Positions 1 to 12,147 of a stretch of DNA of 64,000 nucleotides are shown here, piece after piece (positions within the stretch are counted from its first letter, which is position 1; each line of letters opens with the position of its first letter). Made by a program: the position numbers and the translations under genes. Source of the DNA: Paramecium sonneborni (taxonomy: Eukaryota > Ciliophora > Oligohymenophorea > Peniculida > Parameciidae); contig CAJJDN010000106.1 of the NCBI GenBank assembly GCA_905182985.1, forward strand, positions 65,843 to 129,842, given 5' to 3'. The notes below the pieces were generated by a model, which was not told where the DNA came from, ran no database searches, and was given only the letters and a program-made list of their open reading frames with translations.

Positions 1-704
1 ATTATAAAATCAAAGAAAAGTTTTGAGATTTTATTATCAATAAATATAAGAGTATACCTTCTTAAAATAAGCAATTTGCCACCAAGTGTTGGCATCCATA
101 TAAGAGGGTTATAATTATTTAGACTATTAAAAATTTCATGAAATTATTAAATTCTAATATGATTCAGTTACAGAACATTATTACCTGACCAATTTTTTGA
201 TTTAATAATCTTTTGTTCTCTTTCTTTCTAAAATATTTATAAATATATTTCTTCATTTGAATCTATTATTTACTTAGTTTTTGGTATTTTTGTATTTATT
301 TTCTCTTATATTTAATCATAATCTATATAAAAACCTTGGATATATAAATATTTTTTCTTTCCTCGAATTAGTTCAAAAGGCATTCTCTAATTTTAATTAA
401 TAGTCCCTAAAGTATCATTTTATCTAGATCTAATTTATAATGATTATGTTCCATGACTCTCTTCTTAAATACTAAAAGATCTTTAAACAGTGATTCTTCT
501 AGTACTCTTATGTATTGGATATCGACTTAAGGATACATCTGATTATTAACGTGGTGCAATTTTTATTTCTTTATTTGTAAACAAAGGTTGATAATAAATT
601 TTTATTTTAACTTTATGCCCAATTCTAGTTATTATATACATAAATACCTCTTCTTTTATATCAATACATCCTTAAGACTTTTAAATTTCTAATCTACATG
701 ATAA
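1..704 (-). CDS. Ion-channel domain ORF, 3' end beyond window
   Basis: With TAA/TAG read as Gln this minus frame is open from just below a TGA at 705-707 to the window edge. The first ATG is at 641. The N-terminal part is polar and Gln/Arg-rich. The last readable part has a basic LILRRY stretch followed by FIDNKISKLFFDFI, which resembles the entry into S1 of a six-helix channel domain and echoes the segment before S1 in the channel upstream (774-2759). It lies in the same frame as that channel, separated only by a stretch of about 70 nt holding four in-frame TGA codons. It may be the next repeat domain of the same multidomain channel, or a separate gene. Function is inferred only from position and this similarity. 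Confidence 0.5.
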
Positions 705-773
705 TCAACTTAATTGTTGAATTGAGTAAATTAATATTCATTTAATTTTAAAAGTATTGAAATTTCAATTGGG

Positions 774-2759
774 TCATCTGAATACATCTTTATATTGATT
801 TTTTATTATTCTATTTATAGATCCTTAAATTTAGGTAAAAGTAATTATTTAATAGATAAATTTTTTAAATTATTCCAAAAAGATCTCTTTACATATTTCT
901 AAAATTATTTAATTAAATACCTACTTTGCTTCATCTATTATTTTTTTTTATTTAGATGACAATAATCTTAAATAATTATTTAGTTTTTCATGTTTAAATT
1001 CCTATCTAATCAATTCATTTATAGGCTTAGAAGTATTAAGTAATTGTTAATGTTTTTTCAAAACAGAATAAAATCCAATATATCTTAAAAATGACAAATC
1101 AAAATAAGAAATCACATCTTTACTAAGAAACATTTCCTGTCTTATTAAACTATGATCATTTTTTTATTTAGATAGTTTTTCATTCTCTTCACATTCTATT
1201 GTTGCCTCTGAATAATGTATTTTAAGAACAGCTATCATTAAATTGATCGAAAAAAAGCCACATAAAAAAATAATTCCTAAATAATAAATCCATATTTAAG
1301 GATGAAATATTCTCATAGTAAAGAACATCACCCAAGTCCAATCATCTGTTGTTATGGTTCTTAAAATCTAACCATAAGAAAAAATGACATTGTTGAAAGA
1401 TGTTGGAACTTTAGGTGTTTCTGATGTGAACAAACAAATCATTCCATCAGGACAAATATTTTAATAACATTAAACCCACTCATCGATTTTTTCCCCTATC
1501 ATAGGTTAACATCGATAATTAAATAATCCTTAAAACAAAGAAACTCCAATAATTGAAAAAAAGAGAGATAATATAAGTAAAATAAATAGAGCCTCAGCTA
1601 AAAATATTAATGATTTCTTTAAAGCTATCAACATATATTTAAGTCTTAGTAATCCATCTCCCAAATATAATAATATTGTGATAATTCTTAATGGGGAAAC
1701 ATCAAAAGAAATGTTTTAAGGATAAAAATAATGTAAAAAGCTAATTAATGTACATACTAAATTAAATATGTCCTCTTTGCTATAAATGAAACGTATAGTT
1801 GGGTAGATTCCTCCTGCTGCAATAATCCTGATTACCATTTCAATAGCAAAGCAATAAAAAATAATTTATTTGTATTCCTCATTCGTAATTGGTGGATATG
1901 ATTTACTTAATGTAAAAAATGTTAGATTACAAATAATGAGAATACCATTTATAATTTTAAATATGACACTATCTAAGATTCTTTAAAAATGCATAGGGAT
2001 GCATAAACAAGAATAAACTATGTATTTTCTTATTTTTAGAAAATTAAAATGGTCATTGTAGTTCTAAAATAGTATGATTTCTATTACATCTAATTCATAT
2101 CTTAATCGCTCTAACCCATGAAGTGGTGTTAGAACAACATAGTATGGATCTTCAAAGGGGTTGCGTTCAGCATGTTTCTTATATTTTTTTAGTATTTTTG
2201 GATCAACTTCAGGAGAAAATTCTTATTTTTCTTCATTGTGTTGAATTGATAAGCCATTAATGATGCTTCTATTCTAAAAGGAATCTTAGTCTCTAGATAA
2301 TAAGTTTTCTTAAGAATTCATATCTCCAATAAAGCTTTAATCACCTAAACATTTTTTTATATTTTTGATAAAATAATGCTGCTTATTTGATAAAAGTTAT
2401 AGATCTGAACAATTATGAGTTAATTATTCTGGTTGCTAATGTGAAAACATCAGCCCCTTTTTAAAACTCAAATTAGGAACTGCTATTTTTTTTTCTTCTA
2501 ACTGTGATTTTTCATCAATATTATCGCATTCACTAGATTCTGAGGAGTTCTCCTCATTTTTTTTTTTAGGTTGAAAACTTTTTGAGGTCTATAATATTGT
2601 TTGTTTGCGATGTGATTTAAGACTTTTCATCTCCTTAAAATATCTTGTAGAACTCTTCTTCAATTGATTAGATATAGTAAATCGTTGGCTCTTCTGTTTT
2701 TTAAATTCTTGTTATTAACCTTAAAACTTTAGAGGTGATGAATCATCTTTGTCAAGCAT
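774..2759 (-). CDS. Voltage-gated cation channel (ion transport domain)
   Basis: An uninterrupted frame of 661 codons plus TGA, starting at the ATG at 2759. About 250 polar N-terminal residues precede a six-helix ion-transport domain: S1 around FKIINGILIICNLTFFTL, an acidic S2-S3, a short S4-like part with Arg/Lys (LRIITILLYLGDGLLRLKYM), S5, and a P-loop containing TITTDDWTWVMFFTMR, then S6. The T-x-DDW pore signature resembles Cav/Nav-type domains rather than K+ channels, since there is no GYGD. Classical Cav/Nav proteins have four such domains in about 2000 residues; only one is complete here. The TGA at 774-776 is followed in the same frame by another open stretch that looks like the next domain, so the true protein could continue. 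In Paramecium such channels sit in the plasma or ciliary membrane and drive Ca2+ action potentials; that role is inference. Confidence 0.8.
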
Positions 2760-3478
2760 GTTTTATCGTAAAATTAATATAATTTATCATTTATATTATT
2801 TCATAATCAATAGTTAAATCAATTTACCATATTATTTTTTAATACGAAACCAAAACAATAATAAGATCTTCTAAATATCATTTATATAAATAAAATCTTT
2901 AATTTATATGAAATAAGGTAATTTAAGCAAATCAAATTACATTAAAATTTTTTAATGCACTTCTTATGAATTTTATTTTAGAAGTCAATTAGTTTGGTTC
3001 ACAAATTATTTAAATATTTCATTTTAATAACTAGAAATTAAGTGTTTAACCTCTTATATAATAATATTTATCTTCATTTAAACACCTAACCTATAAAAAT
3101 AATTGTTATTCTATCTCAATTTATTTTATTAACTCATATATAAGTTAATAATACTATTTATTTTATATTAATAATTATTAATGAGACTTGAAAATATGTC
3201 AAAATCTATTTAAAATTAGTTGCAATTAGATTATTAATAATTTAAAAATAATTTAAGATATATAGTATTTAACATTTAAGAAATAGTTTTTCAGCCTATT
3301 AGCTACTAAAATGCCAAATAATAAAACTCTGTTTGTTATAATATAAGATTTTCTAAACATGTCAAAGATTTCATATGAAATAGTCAAAACCTTTCAATAA
3401 TGTTTCTGAAAGTTTAAAGAATATTTCGAATAAGATTATTATAATATCTTGAAAGAATAAACCTATACCTCAGATAAT
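2760..3478. other. Intergenic, no gene recognised
   Basis: About 720 bp of very AT-rich sequence upstream of the minus-strand channel. I see short frames only and no RNA gene or repeat. It probably carries the promoter of the channel and of the downstream plus-strand ORF, but no element can be recognised. Confidence 0.5.
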
Positions 3479-3697
3479 ATGATAAAAGTTTATTTTTGGG
3501 GAGTCTTTGAAAATGGTACTAAAGATAATTTTTAACAAACCAAACAGAAAAAGAGATATTTCAAATTACTTGACACAAATCAAGTTAGAAAATAGAGAAC
3601 ATAAAAAAATATTTATTTGTAAAAATCAGCTAGATATGTATTAATTCGATTGAAAAGAACTTTATTATTTTATTAGTATATTGCCCATATAATATGA
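3479..3697 (+). CDS. Possible small basic protein, 72 aa
   Basis: ATG at 3479 opens 72 codons before TGA 3695-3697 with no intron. The product starts MIKVYFWGVFENGTKDNF and becomes strongly basic (KQKKRYFK, RKQRTQKN), ending in a short hydrophobic tail. No family recognised. Composition is more protein-like than the surrounding frames, but the length is short enough for chance; the sequence could also be one exon of a larger model. Confidence 0.3.
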
Positions 3698-4030
3698 GAA
3701 ACTATAATGTAAAAAATAATATAAGTTTTAATTCAGAAAATAAGTTAAAATGATCAATTTTAAAATCTAATAATTTGAGAGAATATTATTAATATTCTTA
3801 CATTTTCAGAAAGCATAATAATTTTATAACTAAATTTGATGATATTTGAATGATTCTTTTTTGAAATCTAATGAAAAAAGTATTAATTAAAATTTTATTT
3901 TTATGTATAAATGTTATCTCATCTTTTAGAATTTTATATTTAAGACTATGATATTGATTAAATGGTATATTGAACTTGTAAATAATTATGAGTTTAATGA
4001 CTGTTTGAATTATTTATTTTAAATTCAAAA

Positions 4031-5585
4031 ATGGATAATTATAAGAAATACCTCTTTGATGAGAAATTTTAAGAACCTTAGCCTCGTAATACCTATTCAT
4101 TTTAAGCTTAAGAAAGTTAAGAAGAGCAATAAATAGAATCAAACTTTGATGATGAGTATAAAAGAGATTTCCTATAAAACCAAATAAAAAATGTAAAAGA
4201 AAAACTAATAATGATGGGTTTTCCACCTTTAGGAGATTTATATAGTAATAATAATTCTGAAGTTGATTTGACTGTAAAATTGTAATAAAAAATTGATAAT
4301 TTATATAGATTAGTTGCAATTATTAAATAAAGAAGAGAGGATATGGATTTCAAAAATTGTTATCATGAGAAGATAAGTAAAATTGAAGCAGAAAAGCAAT
4401 AATTATCTTAAAATTTAGAGAGAGTAAGTAATTCTCGTAAAACAATTGAATAAGAAAATGTTAATTTAATTGCAAAAATAAAAAGTGCAGAGAAAGTATC
4501 AAAAGAATAAATGTATAAATAATTGTTTAAAAATAGAAACAAATTAATGGCCGAGAAGGAAGACTATTAAAAATAATTATCAAAATTATAAAGTCGTTCT
4601 ACATAATTTGAACATGAGTTAAAATAGCGCGATCTTGAAATATAAAAGATTAAGGAACACATAAAAAAATAATAAGCTACTAAAACATATAAGAATAGTG
4701 TAGAAATAACATAACCTATAGAATAAGGTGGACCTAGTTTATTTGCTGCAAATGGAGAATATGAATTTAGTTAATTAGTAATGAAAAAATGGGAAGAAGT
4801 TAATAATAAACTTTTAAGAGAGAATGAATAATTAAGAGAGAATTTAATTAAAATTCATAATGAATTAGGAGAAATTTTATAAATAAGAAGAGAAGTATAT
4901 ATTAAGAGAAGGAAAATTGATTTTGGAGATGAAAATATTCCTTAAGAATTAGATAATCCTTTATAAAATATGCATTAATTTAAAACTGATTTGTATAAAG
5001 TTCCTTTAGAAACAAATGGAAAATAAGCTATTTAAATGCTTACAGAAAATTTATAAACATTTAAGGAGTTAATGAAAAAGTTTGATTAATAATATGAATT
5101 ACAATTAAATGAAGAGGATATTGAAATAGAAGGAGAAGGTGGTAAAATAAAGGCTTGTAAAAATTTAACAGAATTATTCAAAAATTATAATTATATATTT
5201 GATGCTTAAGATAAAATGATTAGCTAAATTATTAATAAGAGTCAAAACTTAAAGAAAATAGATGAACTTAACTTTAATCTTAATCGATTCAATAGAGTTT
5301 TAGATGATAGATAGATTGATGATGTAAAGAAATATTTATAAGATCAAAAAAAATATTTGGATGAATCCAAGAATGAAATGGATATGATTAAGAAATAATT
5401 TTAATAGTAATTGAAAAAAAGAGAGGAAGAAAAATAAATAATTTAAGTATCAAAATTAAGTTTTATTATTTTAGATGAAAAGATAAATGCTTGAAGAGAC
5501 TAATGAAAAGTTTAAAGAAAATATTAGATTACTAGAAAATGCAAGTCGATAGGCTCTTTAATAACTTAATTCAGAAAATAAATGA
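4031..5585 (+). CDS. ADIP/SSX2IP-like centrosomal coiled-coil protein
   Basis: ATG at 4031, TGA at 5583-5585, one 28-nt intron at 5447-5474, leaving 508 residues. After a Gln-rich start, residues about 45-75 contain MMGFPPLGDLY followed by a short helical segment ending in a LYRLVAIIKQRRED block. This is the order seen in SSX2IP/ADIP (a GFPSL motif, then an LL..RK helix). A long coiled coil follows with KNRNKLMAEKED, then a RSTQFEHELKQRDLEIQKIKEH block very like the ADIP core, and an ENEQLRENLIKIHNEL segment. ADIP family proteins act at centrosomes, basal bodies or cell junctions; a basal-body role is likely in a ciliate but inferred. Many Gln residues are TAA/TAG encoded, so a standard-code reading breaks the gene into short shadow frames. 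Confidence 0.7.
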
Positions 5586-5963
5586 TATAAAATTATATAT
5601 ATAAATTCCGACAATCATAATTGAAAATTCAATAAAAAAAAACATAATATTTCAACTGCATTATTATTGAAAATGATAAATATTCCTCTTTCTTTATAAA
5701 AATCTAAAAACATTATTCTAAAGCTGATAGACATTCTTTTTTAATATATTTTCATTTAAAAAATTTTAGTTAGTAGTTTAAAATTAATTTCAGATTCAAT
5801 TATTTGATTTTAAACTATATATATAGTCATATTTTTGTAAAGTAATTTTCGTTAAAAAATAAAAAGAAATGAGGATGTTTTACTATTTTAAATTTTATAA
5901 TAATATAATAATTAAAAATATACATAAATTAACAAATATTTTATATGGATGATTTTTTATATC
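5586..5963. other. Convergent intergenic region
   Basis: About 380 bp between the 3' ends of two converging genes. AT-rich, with A- and T-tracts; no gene, RNA or clear terminator hairpin seen. Confidence 0.5.
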
Positions 5964-8660
5964 TCATTTTTTTTTGGATTATGTTTTTTTGGTTAATGTT
6001 TTTTTAATTCTGGATTTATTTTTTGTTGATCTTTTCATTTTTTTTTCATCAATCACAAGGCCAATTTTTGATGAAATAGATAAGGGATATTTATATCTTA
6101 ATATATATTATTAGGGGAAGCTCATAAATCTACTCAATTTTACTCTAATTTTTTAGAAGAAAGTCAATTCATTTGGTGAAAACTTTTCATTAATCATATC
6201 TTATTTATAGATTTATTACATTAAATTATCTTAGGGTCTATACTTTTTAAAATCTCTGATTTAATCGAATTAATCTTCTACTTATTATTGCTTTAGAATC
6301 TACGAAAACTTCTATTCTATAAAGAAAATATCATCTAAGATAGATTTTGGAACTAAATCAATTTATTCATTAATTAATGTTTTTCTTAATTGAAGTTCCC
6401 TAATTTGATTTTCATAAGATAAAGAAAAGTTTTTTTTTTATTTTGTTATTTTAGTCCAAAATTAAGCACCTCTAATTACATTAAAGGTTTTACGAAATAG
6501 CTTTTGTGGTGTTCTTTTATTTTTATTAATTTTGGTATAAGTCAAATTCTTTTAATTTTATCTTTATTTTGGCGATTCAGGTTACTAATTAGCTAGAATG
6601 GAAATATCATTTTCTTCTTCATAATCCAATTTTTAATTCTAGGGGGGCTATACAGTTTGATAGATTATTTAAGGATCAAGAACTACTGGAATTTATTAAT
6701 CATCTTAAAAATCATAAATATTGCAATAATTAGGATCTATTGTAACTGAATGATACATTTTATTTGCTTACATTGCAACTAACTTTTATATTTTAAATGT
6801 TGGTTTAGTTCTAGTTTTAGATCTTTTTATATGTCTTCTTTATTATATTGATGGATAAAAACATCTTTTAATAATAACTTCTTTATCTGGAACATAATGA
6901 ATAATAGGACAATTTACAGTTCGATGTTTATAAGATTGACATGATTAACATTCTACTTTTAACATTTCCATTTATTTGTTTATATTGAGATCATCAACAA
7001 GTTCTTTGTATTTTTCAAAATCTTAAGGAAAATCTTTAAGAGTATCTAAAAAGTCTTTTCTTGATAATACAAGTAATTTAGTAAATTCTAAAGTTTTAAA
7101 TTTTTCTTTTAAATCTTATCCAGTTAAAAATGAAATTTCATTAAAACATTTTCCTGATTCATAATTATTAATATTTGAAGCAATAATATTTTAAGTAATA
7201 GGATCCTCTATAAAGGATTCAACTTTTCCTTCTTCAATAAAACATAAACATTAAATTTCAGATTTTTCAACTTTTTTAATTCTTTTTAAAAACTTTGAGA
7301 AATCAATATGACTTTCTGGTTATAGAAATTGAGATGTAATTTTTTCAACTAATTTCTTTTAAAATTTTTCAGAGAAATTATCTTTAATTAATTTACATTA
7401 ATTAAGAATACGAGAATTAGCCTCATATATTAATTTTTCTTTCAAAGTTTGATTTAATTAATCAATAATTTCAGTTTCAGCTTAATTTTCTTCATCTTAT
7501 TATTTATTCCAATAATAACTTAGATACTACCTAACTTAAAATTAAAGTTTAAAATTGATTTATTTATTTGCCATAAAATTATTAATAATTCTCAGTTTTT
7601 TTTATTTAATCTCTTTAAATGAAGTAATTTTTTCAAGTACAGCTCCTACAGTACTAACACTGTAAGATAATTGAATACTACTAACCATCATAAAAATAAT
7701 AGCTAATATATATTCAGGCTCAGTTTTAGGAGTTATGTCTCCATATCCAACTGTAAACATTGTAACAGTAGAAAAATAAATAGCTCTCAAATATTATGTT
7801 CCAAAATTAGCATCTACCACTTCTTATCCAACCAACCATCCCTCATTTAAATATGTTGAACCGTAATAACCAACCTATATATTATTATAATTATTAATTA
7901 CCCAAAACCATAAACAACCAAATATATGTATTACATAACAAACTAAACTCAATAATTTTACAAGTTCTACAATAGAACTACCATATTCAGATAAATTTAA
8001 TGCTTCTTCTAATTATTCTCTTATTTTCATTATATTTCGATATTAAACTAAAGAAAATAATAATAATAAATAATATATGTCTTTTGATATATCAACTTAT
8101 TAATCATAAAAAACTTATAAAAATAAGAATATGATTATAACTACTGTTGATGCTAATTCTATTCCATATGATTTTGTTAGATTATGCAAAAATACTTTCT
8201 TTCTATTTGTTATTATTTATCCATCTTCATAATAACTACAAGCAAACCCAAAAAAGAAATCTATTATTATTAATCCTAAAGATATCAATGTTGGAATAAA
8301 AGAATAACCATATAATACTTATTCTTTAGTCCAAGCCAAATCAACTGGAATTATACACATAAAATAAAAGCGTGGTAATACTAAAATACAATCCCATCTA
8401 ACTTTCATTTTATCATCTGGATATACTATTGGTATTAAATTTAAACACTTCTCTAATATCTATGATAATTTGTTCCACCATTCCTCATTTCTCTTTTTAC
8501 TTATTGTAGTTTTACTCAATGTTTATTATATTGTTTGAGAAATTGGTTTCAAATTTAATGCATTTGTCTTTAATATTTTAAGATTGAAATTAGAGGCATT
8601 ATCATTTATTAGATTAAAATGAATTTTAGAAAACTTTGTCAAATACTTTTTCTTTTTCAT
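5964..8660 (-). CDS. CNG/EAG-type potassium channel
   Basis: A single exon of 898 codons from the ATG at 8660 to TGA at 5964-5966. A basic N-terminus leads into six transmembrane segments and a pore with the filter TVGYGD at residues 303-308, preceded by YFSTVTMF. The segment after S6 has the charged linker typical of cyclic-nucleotide-gated and EAG channels, and the region around residues 440-560 (GKCFNEISFLTG, LLVLSRKDFL) fits a degenerate cyclic-nucleotide-binding domain. A Cys-containing stretch (VECQSCQSYKHRTVNCP) and a long basic, Gln-rich C-terminal tail follow. It is predicted to be a plasma- or ciliary-membrane K+ channel. The start is the only Met before the first membrane segment region and lies 2 bp from the start of a divergent ORF. 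A second channel of the same class is at 30725-34783. Confidence 0.9.
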
Positions 8661-8662
8661 TA

Positions 8663-9315
8663 ATGAATGAATAAAATGTCTTATATGAAAGTATTAGATC
8701 AAAGAAGATCCAGTTTTTGATTTTAAATTCGATCTAATTTATCATTAATATAATGGTTACCCTTCATTTAGTTTTGTAAACTCTTTATTATCTGAATTCA
8801 AGAAGTAATTTTCCATTTACAAAATTGGACTTTATAATGCTGCTTTTCCATACAATTATTAATTGAATTACATTAAGATTGATTCTTCAGCTGGCTACTC
8901 TGTACAAAGAACAGGTGGAAGATAATGCATTATTCTTTAAATAATATTTATAATTAATCAAGATCAAAAATTTGCACTTTTTAATAAGATTTGTTTGCAA
9001 TATATTTATATATATAAAATACTAAATTTGCATGCTTATTTCTATACAATATATTATAATTTTTTAACTTAGATTTACAGTTATTTTATTAATCTTCATT
9101 GTATAGAAACAAGATAAGAAAGTATCAAATTAAATCAAGAATTATATTAATAATTTAAGTGTTAATTAAACATAAAATAATTCATCCTCATTTTTATAAT
9201 TTATTATAAGAACGGTTACTTTTTAACAAAACTTTTCTAGTTGACTATTAAGTAGTATATGCTCTTTCATTGTTTCTCGTTATTCTTGGAGTAAAATGAG
9301 ATTTAATCTTTTTGA
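8663..9315 (+). CDS. Unrecognised small gene, divergent from K+ channel
   Basis: ATG at 8663, a 23-nt intron at 8691-8713 and TGA at 9313-9315 give 208 codons. The first 80 residues look genuinely coding: MNEQNVLYEIFDFKFDL, then YNGYPSFSFVNSLLSEFKKQ, YNAAFPYNYQLNYIKIDSSAG and QRTGGRQ. The later part is rich in Ile/Tyr/Phe and may be untranslated or belong to a missed exon structure. No family recognised. It is convergent with the minus gene ending at 9336 and its start is 2 bp from the channel start, so both would have to share a minimal divergent promoter, or one start is wrong. Confidence 0.35.
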
Positions 9316-9335
9316 ATTCTTTGTTTCTAGCAGTT

Positions 9336-10444
9336 TCAGTTTTCTTTTAATAATTAAATATTTTTTACTTATTTTAAAGAATTTATTTAATCATAATCTA
9401 TATTAGTAGTCATTCCCCTTCTAGTAATTGAATCTATTCTATTTGTTATAATCCTTTCTAATTTATCTTCAAATTCTCCTATTTAAATATTATCATCTTG
9501 ATTCTTTTTTCTATATTTATTGTTGAATCTTAAATAATGTAAAGAATTTCTCTTCATTTTTTTCATTTTTTCATCATCAAATACATACTAAATCTTATTG
9601 AATTCCATAGCCAAATTCTTTACATCATTTATATGTTACAATGACTTTATAGAAATACCTTAATCCTTATTTCCTTCAGATTAAGTCATTTTTGCTATTA
9701 TTTCACCTTCATTTTATAATTTTATAAATTTCTTCTATAAATTATCAGTTTCAAGTTTTTTGTTTGCTCTAACAAAAAAGTCTTCATTTCTTTTTGTTTT
9801 CTCTTCAACTGTTACTGGAAATTACTTTTCAAATCCCAATAAATCATTGTCATAATGTTTTTTGAATCTTTAATATACTCACAATATTACACTTCATATA
9901 ATTAAATGAATCTTTATCCTTAAAATTTTAAGTAATTTACAGGTGTATTTCTATACTCCTCTTATTTTATTCTAACATCTGAAATCTTTTTCTTCAATTC
10001 CTTTAAATTACCATATTTCATATTAAGTTATCCATCAATCTCTTTCATAAATTTATTTACAACTTCAACTTACTATTGTTATTCTTATACTATTTTTAAT
10101 TTATTAGACTAAAAGAATTTTTAAAATGCTTTATCTTCTTCTGTTTTTGGTCTCTCGTAATTTTTACCTAAATCATACTTAATTTCTTCTGGAAAAATCC
10201 ATCCTCTACTTGTAGTTGCATTTCTAATCAATCTAAATTTAGGAGGACCTTCCATTTTTCTAGTTGTATCAAATCTACATATTCTTTTTTTACAAAATTT
10301 CAATGCATCCTCTCTTGGACAACTCTAATATTAAGTTTATGATACGTTATCTAACAATTTCAAAAATACTAAAGCACGTCTTGTATCTGCTTTATTTTCG
10401 AAAGTTCTGAATTTTGCACACTTATGAACATTTAACTCGTACAT
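9336..10444 (-). CDS. Unrecognised protein, conserved-looking basic N-terminus
   Basis: ATG at 10444, a 23-nt intron at 9868-9890 and TGA at 9336-9338; the spliced frame is 1086 nt (361 residues). The N-terminal 100 residues are charged and structured: FCKKRICRFDTTRKMEGPP, then RLIRNATTSRGWIFPEE and YDLGKNYERPKTEED. The middle is a Gln-rich helix (KIVQEQQQQVEVVNKFMKEI) and the end is basic. The intron is forced because the upstream frame reaches TGA while the joined frame reads LYEVFKKHYDNDLLGFEKQF. No membrane segment or signal peptide. I do not recognise the family; a ciliate-specific cytosolic or cytoskeletal protein is possible. Confidence 0.7.
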
Positions 10445-11294
10445 TTGTATTTTTATATTTTATTTTTAATTATATTTCTAATCAATAGAAAACAGATGTA
10501 AAAACTTTAATAACATAAATAATATTATCATTCTCAGATTCATCTCACATTTAAAAATTTTATCAATTTTTAATACAATTTAATTCATTGCCAAAATCAA
10601 GTTTCAAATTATTACAACTCAAAATTATTAGAATTAATAACATATAGTATCTCAATTTATTCATTATATTACAATCCTTTAGAATTTAATAGTCTTTATT
10701 TTTTTATTATTATTTCTAAATACTTACTAATGAAGAATTCCTTAATACTGAATATTCTATAATTTTATTCAAAAACTAGATTCTTTTTAATTTATTTTAA
10801 GTTCTAAAAATTTATTATACCTAAATCACATTAATTATTGTTGACCTTATTCTTTAAATCCTTAGTTATAAATACTAGTATTGATTTCTCATATTTAAAT
10901 ATAATTTTAAGTCAAAGCCATATATAAATTTATAATGACTTAAAATTGGTTGAATTTCTTTTTACCCTTATTCTCAAATTACCAAATCCTATTATAAAGA
11001 TTACCACCAATTATATGTGTTTTTTGAGAAAAAATTAAGATTATTATATTGGGAGCCTTTTAATCAAAAGCAAGAAATTAATAGTATCATTAATATTTTG
11101 AGTAACTAGATAAAATTTTTTCTTTATTTTAATTTATGAATAAATTTATAAATAATTTCCGATATTAAATTAATATCACAATTTTCAAAATCCTTCCAAA
11201 AAAATCTTAAATAATCAAAAATTGATAAGATAAACAAAATATTATTATTTAATTAATAACAATATAAATAAATTATTTATTTAGTATTTTATTT
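10445..11294. other. Intergenic, nothing identified
   Basis: About 850 bp of AT-rich sequence. A plus-strand open stretch near 10915-11100 is rich in Leu/Ile/Lys but has no good start or neighbouring exon, so I do not call it. No tRNA or repeat found. Confidence 0.4.
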
Positions 11295-11585
11295 TCAAAT
11301 CTAATCTGAAGATAATCTAAAGCTTCTTCTCTAGTAAAGTTCAGAATCAAGATTAAGTGACATGACTTTTTATGATTGAGGAGTTCCAACATTTTCTATT
11401 GACAGCAAAGAATTTCGTTATTGATTTGAAAATTTTTCGACCAGAATTAGCTGATTGATTCCAAGAGAATCTAAATATGATATTATTGATTCTTCAACTT
11501 CACTTTTAACTGGCAGCCAACCCTGTATGTATTAATCACTTTTATATGAACTTTCCGATTATTTTTACAAGGAAGGGGATTGCAT
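11295..11585 (-). CDS. Small Ser/Gln-rich hypothetical protein, 96 aa
   Basis: ATG at 11585 to TGA 11295-11297 with no intron. The product begins MQSPSLQKQSESSYKSDQ, has a short helical block (VKSEVEESIISYLDSLGINQ) and ends in a polar Ser-rich tail. No family recognised. An overlapping frame also reads plausibly near the end (EEALDYLQIRFENKI), so the 3' part may instead belong to that frame through an intron I could not place. Confidence 0.4.
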
Positions 11586-12147
11586 CAATAATATATATTA
11601 ATTATTTATTTAGATAATAAAAAAATTAAGTAGTGCCAAAAAATTATCTTTATACATTAATTTTAATTTTAAGTAATCCTTTCTAATTTACAAATATTTT
11701 TCGTTACAACAAATATCAATTGAAAAATTAGTTGAATCAATTATTTAGATTTCTTATTTTAAATTTGGCAGATTTATTTTAATATTTATTTTTAATCAAT
11801 GCTTGATGCTTAGTTTATTATTATGTGTTATTCACAGCTTATTAAAAAGAATATAAGTTATTATTTTATAATTTTAATGATATCATAAGAAAAAAAAGAA
11901 CTCAATATTCTATTTTCTCAGTTATTATTTTAGAGGATTAATTAATTGGAAATTAAAATTTATTCTTCCATAAATCTTAATTATTTCCCTTATCTTATTA
12001 CATAATATTCATAATTTTTTTTTTTAATTAATTTTTTATTAATAGATAATAATTTGTTAGAATTTGATTACATTCTTGAATCTCTACTATAGACAACACA
12101 AATAAAGAGTTTTTTAGATTGTTGATATCAAGGAGTAATTATTAAAA
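11586..12147. other. Intergenic, nothing identified
   Basis: About 560 bp, AT-rich, between the small gene and the left end of the duplicated block. No gene, RNA or repeat recognised. Confidence 0.4.

Noticed and set aside
4117..4353. Minus-strand ORFs at 4014-4353
   Set aside because: Shadows of the ADIP-like coiled-coil gene.
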